From positions 839,731-903,730 of the forward strand of contig NZ_BMXF01000001.1 of assembly GCF_014651615.1 (NCBI RefSeq): 64,000 nt of DNA. The letters are read 5' to 3'. The stretch's first letter is position 1. Every line of letters begins with the position of its first letter. The stretch comes from Persicitalea jodogahamensis. GTDB lineage: Bacteria; Bacteroidota; Bacteroidia; Cytophagales; Spirosomataceae. Position numbers and translations under genes: made by a program. Positions 61,063 through 64,000 of this stretch are shown one piece after another. The notes beneath the pieces were generated by a model. That model was not told the DNA's origin. It made no database searches and saw only the letters and a list, made by a program, of their open reading frames with translations.

Positions 61063-61148
61063 TAAGGCAGCGCAAACGCCACATAACTGCCCCCCTTCTT
61101 GTGCCCGGTTTCGTGTTGCCGTAGACAGAAACAGCGTACTGTTTTCCA
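61063..61148 (-). pseudogene. Decayed 3' end of a PQQ-dehydrogenase-like gene
   Basis: On the minus strand this matches the 3' end of the intact gene at 61908: the first 23 bases, from 61066, are identical to 61912-61934, and the rest aligns with substitutions and a one-base deletion near 61097. Both copies end in Ala-Leu-Pro and a stop (TAG here, TAA there). The amino acid pattern GKQYAVSVYGNTKPGT matches GKQYVVIACGGTKLGT of the intact gene. It is the remnant of a duplicated or recombined paralog, separated from the intact gene by the toxin-antitoxin pair. Confidence 0.75.
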
Positions 61149-61220
61149 ACCTTTTAACTAGTGCACCGAAGTTGTGACAAAATCAACCGCGAGAAATTAA
61201 TTCCTACATGGCAAATTGAT

Positions 61221-61574
61221 TTAGGACGGATTTTGCTTCTCAATAGCGATGATTTCGCTAATTTGAATTTCCAATTCTGGAAGTACTTCCTCGACTACCG
61301 CCCAAACTGCCCATAAGTCCACACCAATGTAATCGTGAATCAGCTTATCTCTCATTCCGGCTATTTTCTTCCATTCTATCGCAGGATATTTAGCTCGAAA
61401 ATCAGAATTAAGATGTTTAGTGGCCTCACCAATAATCTCAAAATTTCGGATGACTGCATCCTGAACCAGGCTGCTAGCTAAGAAAGTCTCTTCATCGAAT
61501 CCGGCCGTATACTGCTGAATTTTATTGATACAATCCAGCATGTGTTCAAGGTAGATTGCTGCATTCTTTTCCAT
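61221..61574 (-). CDS. HepT-like HEPN toxin (DUF86)
   Basis: A 117-residue helical protein of the HepT family. The motif Arg75-x4-His80-x-Tyr82 (MRDKLIHDYIG) is the RX4HXY active site of HepT RNases. The upstream gene MntA ends on the same bases that begin this one (TAATG), so the pair is co-translated. In known pairs, MntA adds AMP groups to HepT at the Tyr and silences it. Tyr82 is present here, so the same control is expected. It ends 70 bases before the decayed PQQ-dehydrogenase end. Confidence 0.93.
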   Translation of the reverse strand: MEKNAAIYLEHMLDCINKIQQYTAGFDEETFLASSLVQDAVIRNFEIIGEATKHLNSDFRAKYPAIEWKKIAGMRDKLIHDYIGVDLWAVWAVVEEVLPELEIQISEIIAIEKQNPS

Positions 61575-61855
61575 TACACAATCCTGACCAAGTCTTTGTG
61601 AATGTAGGGCAGCAATCGTTGGCTAACGGATCGTGGGGTAACGAGATCTACTTTAACTCCCAGGAGTTCGGATAATTCCTGTTCCAAACCAATTAATTCC
61701 AGGAGATTGATTCTGGCATCGAACTCAATCAGGAGATCAAGGTCACTTTTATCGGTTTGCTCATTACGTGCGTATGAGCCGAAAACACCAACCATCACCG
61801 GGTTTAGCTTTCCTACTACTTCACGGATGACTTGTTGTTGCTGGGCTGTTATCAT
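61574..61855 (-). CDS. MntA-like nucleotidyltransferase antitoxin
   Basis: A 93-residue minimal nucleotidyltransferase from the ATG at 61855; a TTG two codons earlier is in frame. The motif Gly26-Ser27-x10-Asp38-x-Asp40 (FGSYARNEQTDKSDLDLLIE) is the GSX10DXD site that adds AMP groups. Later strands are RINLLELIGLEQELSELLG and KVDLVTPRSVS. It precedes HepT by a one-base overlap and should act as its antitoxin. The intact PQQ dehydrogenase gene ends 52 bases upstream on the same strand. Confidence 0.93.
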   Translation of the reverse strand: MITAQQQQVIREVVGKLNPVMVGVFGSYARNEQTDKSDLDLLIEFDARINLLELIGLEQELSELLGVKVDLVTPRSVSQRLLPYIHKDLVRIV

Positions 61856-61907
61856 ACTCAAAAATAGCGTTTTTCACTCCAAAACAGAAAGAACAATCCT
61901 CCAATCC

Positions 61908-64000
61908 TTACGGCAGCGCAAACGCCACATAACTATCTCCCTTCTTTGTGCCCAGTTTCGTGCCCCCGCAGGCGATGACGACGTACTGTTTACCGTCTGC
62001 TTCGTAAACCGAAGGCGTGGCAAAACCAGCGGCGGGTAGTTCGGTTTGGAATAGTAGTTTTCCGGTGCGCTTGTCGAAAGCGCGGAACATGCCATCGCGG
62101 GTGGCGGCGATGAAAAGTACCCCTCCGGCGGTAACGACTGGTCCGCCGTAGTTTTCGCAGCCCGTAGGAGGGATGCCCCGGGCGGTGAGTTCCTTGAATT
62201 CACCAAGGACGATTTTCCACTCGTACTCGCCCGTGTTCAGGTTAAGGGCGCTGAGCTGGCCCCAGGGTGGGCTGATGGCCGGGTAACCGTCTTCAGACAG
62301 AAATTTATCGTAGCCCTTCATCTTAAACGGGAGCGGGAAAAGAGCCGCTTTGGTGTCGCCGCCCGCTTCCTTTTTTTCTTCATTGAATAAATAAGCCAGC
62401 AACGCGCGACGTTCGTCGTCTTTCAGGTACGAAAAGCCGGGCATCATGCCTTTGCCATTTTTCACGATGGTGTTTACAAAAGCGTGGTCGCGACGGGTGC
62501 TGACATCCACCAGCGAGGGATATCCGCTGGCTGGGTTGCCTTTGCGCTCGGTTCCGTGGCAGCCGGCGCAGTTGATTTTATAAACCTTTTGACCCTGAGT
62601 AAGTCCGGCGAGGTCGTTGGCCTTGGGCGTTGGCAGCATCTTCATTTCCCAGGCCATCTCGTTGGAATTGATGAATAGCAGCCCCGTTTCGGCATCGTAG
62701 GCCGGGCCGCCCCATTCACCGCCGCCATCGAAACCGGGAAAAATGAGCGTGCCTTCCTGGCTCGGCAGCTCGAACTGGTCCTTGTGCCGCATTTTTGCCA
62801 GCCGTGCCTTCAATTCGTCTTTGTCTTTCGCGTAAGGGTTTACATCGTTGTCGCCGATAGTCTGGCGGGAAAAGGGTGCGGGCTTCAGCGGCACGGGTTG
62901 CGTGGCCCAGGGCTTTTCACCCGGCAGAGCATTGTGGGTAGGGACGGACCGTTCCTGAATGGGGAACAATGATTTGCCCGTCACCCGGTCGAATACAAAC
63001 ACGAAACCCGACTTGGTGATCTGGGCCACAGCATCGATGAGTCGGGGCCGACCGTCGGGGCCGTTGCGTCGGATTTGTACGAGGGTAGGAGGAGAAGGCA
63101 GGTCGCGGTCCCACACGTCGTGATGAACAAACTGAAAATGCCACTTCCGCTTCCCCGTGGCGGCATCCAGGGCCAGGAGGCAGTTGGCGTAGAGGTTCTG
63201 GCCGGGGCGGTTGCCGCCGTAAAAGTCGTAGCCGGCCGATCCCGTCGGGACGTAGATAATACCGCGATCGCGGTCGATGGCCATGCCCGCCCAGTTGTTG
63301 GCGGCGCCCACGTCGGTATTCTTCCAGTTTTCCTTGCCCCAGGTTTCGTAGCCCGCCTCGCCGGGGTGCGGAATCGTTCGGAACGTCCAGGCGAGTTTGC
63401 CGGTCCGAACGTTAAAAGCCCGCACGTGGCCCGGCGCGGCGTCGGGTCCTTCGGAAAGGCGCACGGGCATCACGATCAGATCTTTGTAAACCGTACCGGG
63501 GGTGTTGGAGCAGATAAACTTGTTCTGGGCGATTTCGGGAAGTCCTAATCGCAGACTTACGCGTCCGCTGTCGCCGAATGTTTCGATCACCTTGCCCGTC
63601 AGCGCATTCAGGGCATAGAGCCATGGCCCGGCGGAATATAGAATGCGCTTATCGTCGCCCTCGGCCCAATAGGTAACGCCACGGCTGGTGTTAGAGGCTG
63701 ATGCTTCGCGTGAATCACTGAACTGCCAAAGCGGCTTACCCGTGGCCGCATCCAGCGCGAAGGCTTTTACCGAGGCTGTAGTGGCGTACATCACACCATC
63801 GACGATGATGGGGTTGCACTGAATTTGCCCCGAAGTATCTTTGGTATGATACTCCCAGGCTAGTTCTATGTTCTTGACATTCTCGATAGTAATTTGCTTC
63901 AAAGGCGAATAGTGCGCCCGGTCGGGACCGCCCAAGTACTCACGCCATTCGCTGGTGGCGAGGGGTGGGGTTTGAATAAAATTGAACAGCAGCAACCCGC
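61908..64000 (-). CDS. PQQ-dependent dehydrogenase with cytochrome c domain, 5' end cut by window edge
   Basis: At least 697 residues without the start, which lies beyond base 64000. The beta-propeller begins at EWREYLGGPDRAHYSPLKQI, followed by ITIENVKNIELAWEY and many WDG/W-type repeats typical of PQQ dehydrogenases. A cytochrome c site CAGCHGTE sits in an inserted region at about two-thirds of the length, with MMPGFSYLKDDERRALLAYL as its axial ligand region. The end is TKKGDSYVAFALP. The substrate may be glucose, an alcohol or another sugar; this large periplasmic type is common in Bacteroidota. A decayed copy of its 3' end lies at 61063-61148. Confidence 0.93.
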   Translation of the reverse strand, partial: GLLLFNFIQTPPLATSEWREYLGGPDRAHYSPLKQITIENVKNIELAWEYHTKDTSGQIQCNPIIVDGVMYATTASVKAFALDAATGKPLWQFSDSREASASNTSRGVTYWAEGDDKRILYSAGPWLYALNALTGKVIETFGDSGRVSLRLGLPEIAQNKFICSNTPGTVYKDLIVMPVRLSEGPDAAPGHVRAFNVRTGKLAWTFRTIPHPGEAGYETWGKENWKNTDVGAANNWAGMAIDRDRGIIYVPTGSAGYDFYGGNRPGQNLYANCLLALDAATGKRKWHFQFVHHDVWDRDLPSPPTLVQIRRNGPDGRPRLIDAVAQITKSGFVFVFDRVTGKSLFPIQERSVPTHNALPGEKPWATQPVPLKPAPFSRQTIGDNDVNPYAKDKDELKARLAKMRHKDQFELPSQEGTLIFPGFDGGGEWGGPAYDAETGLLFINSNEMAWEMKMLPTPKANDLAGLTQGQKVYKINCAGCHGTERKGNPASGYPSLVDVSTRRDHAFVNTIVKNGKGMMPGFSYLKDDERRALLAYLFNEEKKEAGGDTKAALFPLPFKMKGYDKFLSEDGYPAISPPWGQLSALNLNTGEYEWKIVLGEFKELTARGIPPTGCENYGGPVVTAGGVLFIAATRDGMFRAFDKRTGKLLFQTELPAAGFATPSVYEADGKQYVVIACGGTKLGTKKGDSYVAFALP

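Overview
The window looks like chromosomal DNA of a Bacteroidota bacterium, most likely order Cytophagales (Spirosomataceae/Dyadobacter-like). This is inferred from a SusC/SusD pair, type IX secretion C-terminal domains, SprB-like repeats, the Bacteroidota-only gene DUF4295 beside L33 and ftsY, promoters of the TAnnTTTG type, weak Shine-Dalgarno signals, and a DUF1549/DUF1553 cytochrome protein. No phage, IS element, CRISPR array, tRNA or rRNA gene was seen. Both window ends cut genes: a photolyase on the left and a PQQ dehydrogenase on the right.

Layout. 1-5.8 kb: photolyase, a large SprB-repeat surface protein and a PSD1-type cytochrome protein, all on the minus strand. 5.8-15.2 kb: a long leader with a strong hairpin, SusC, SusD, a small lipoprotein, a Tat-exported aminotransferase, an AEC-type permease and a short protein with a Hint-like motif. 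15.3-18.9 kb: a CDGSH/ferredoxin-like protein and a double thioredoxin-fold protein, divergent from a secreted GH2 glycosidase. 18.9-21.3 kb: an AT-rich island with a HEPN-like protein and a protein with a restriction-endonuclease-like C-terminus. 21.6-35.7 kb: mostly housekeeping genes (lone nuoD, FucP-like transporter, cytochrome c, rpmG, DUF4295, ftsY, PhyH oxygenase, fasciclin protein, two beta-barrels with a lipoprotein, 2-hydroxyacid dehydrogenase, pdxA, yicC, 3-methyladenine glycosylase). 35.7-36.9 kb: a gene-poor stretch with a decayed reading frame. 36.9-42.4 kb: two tandem DUF4331 proteins and a TPR lipoprotein. 42.5-45.2 kb: a lysine/aminoadipate degradation pair. 45.2-48.1 kb: a four-gene cassette built like lasso-peptide tailoring genes (PqqD, B2 protease, HPr-kinase-like, nucleotidyltransferase) without a visible cyclase, precursor or exporter. 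48.2-56.8 kb: ftsH, rsfS, birA, small membrane and T9SS proteins, a TPR lipoprotein, a probable SRP (4.5S) RNA, transaldolase, ftsE and small genes. 56.8-60 kb: a membrane protein, a winged-helix regulator and a DUF4153 protein; an identical palindrome sits before the first and the last of these. 60-64 kb: DoxX-like and DUF1810 proteins, a UDG-like protein, a MntA/HepT toxin-antitoxin pair flanked by a decayed 3' end of a PQQ dehydrogenase, and an intact PQQ dehydrogenase.

The most interesting parts are the lasso-like cassette without core genes, the HEPN plus nuclease-fold island coupled to the GH2 gene, the shared ACTTTG-N5-CAAAGT operator, and the PQQ-dehydrogenase remnant beside the toxin-antitoxin pair. 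All functions are read from motifs and gene order only; no database search was run.
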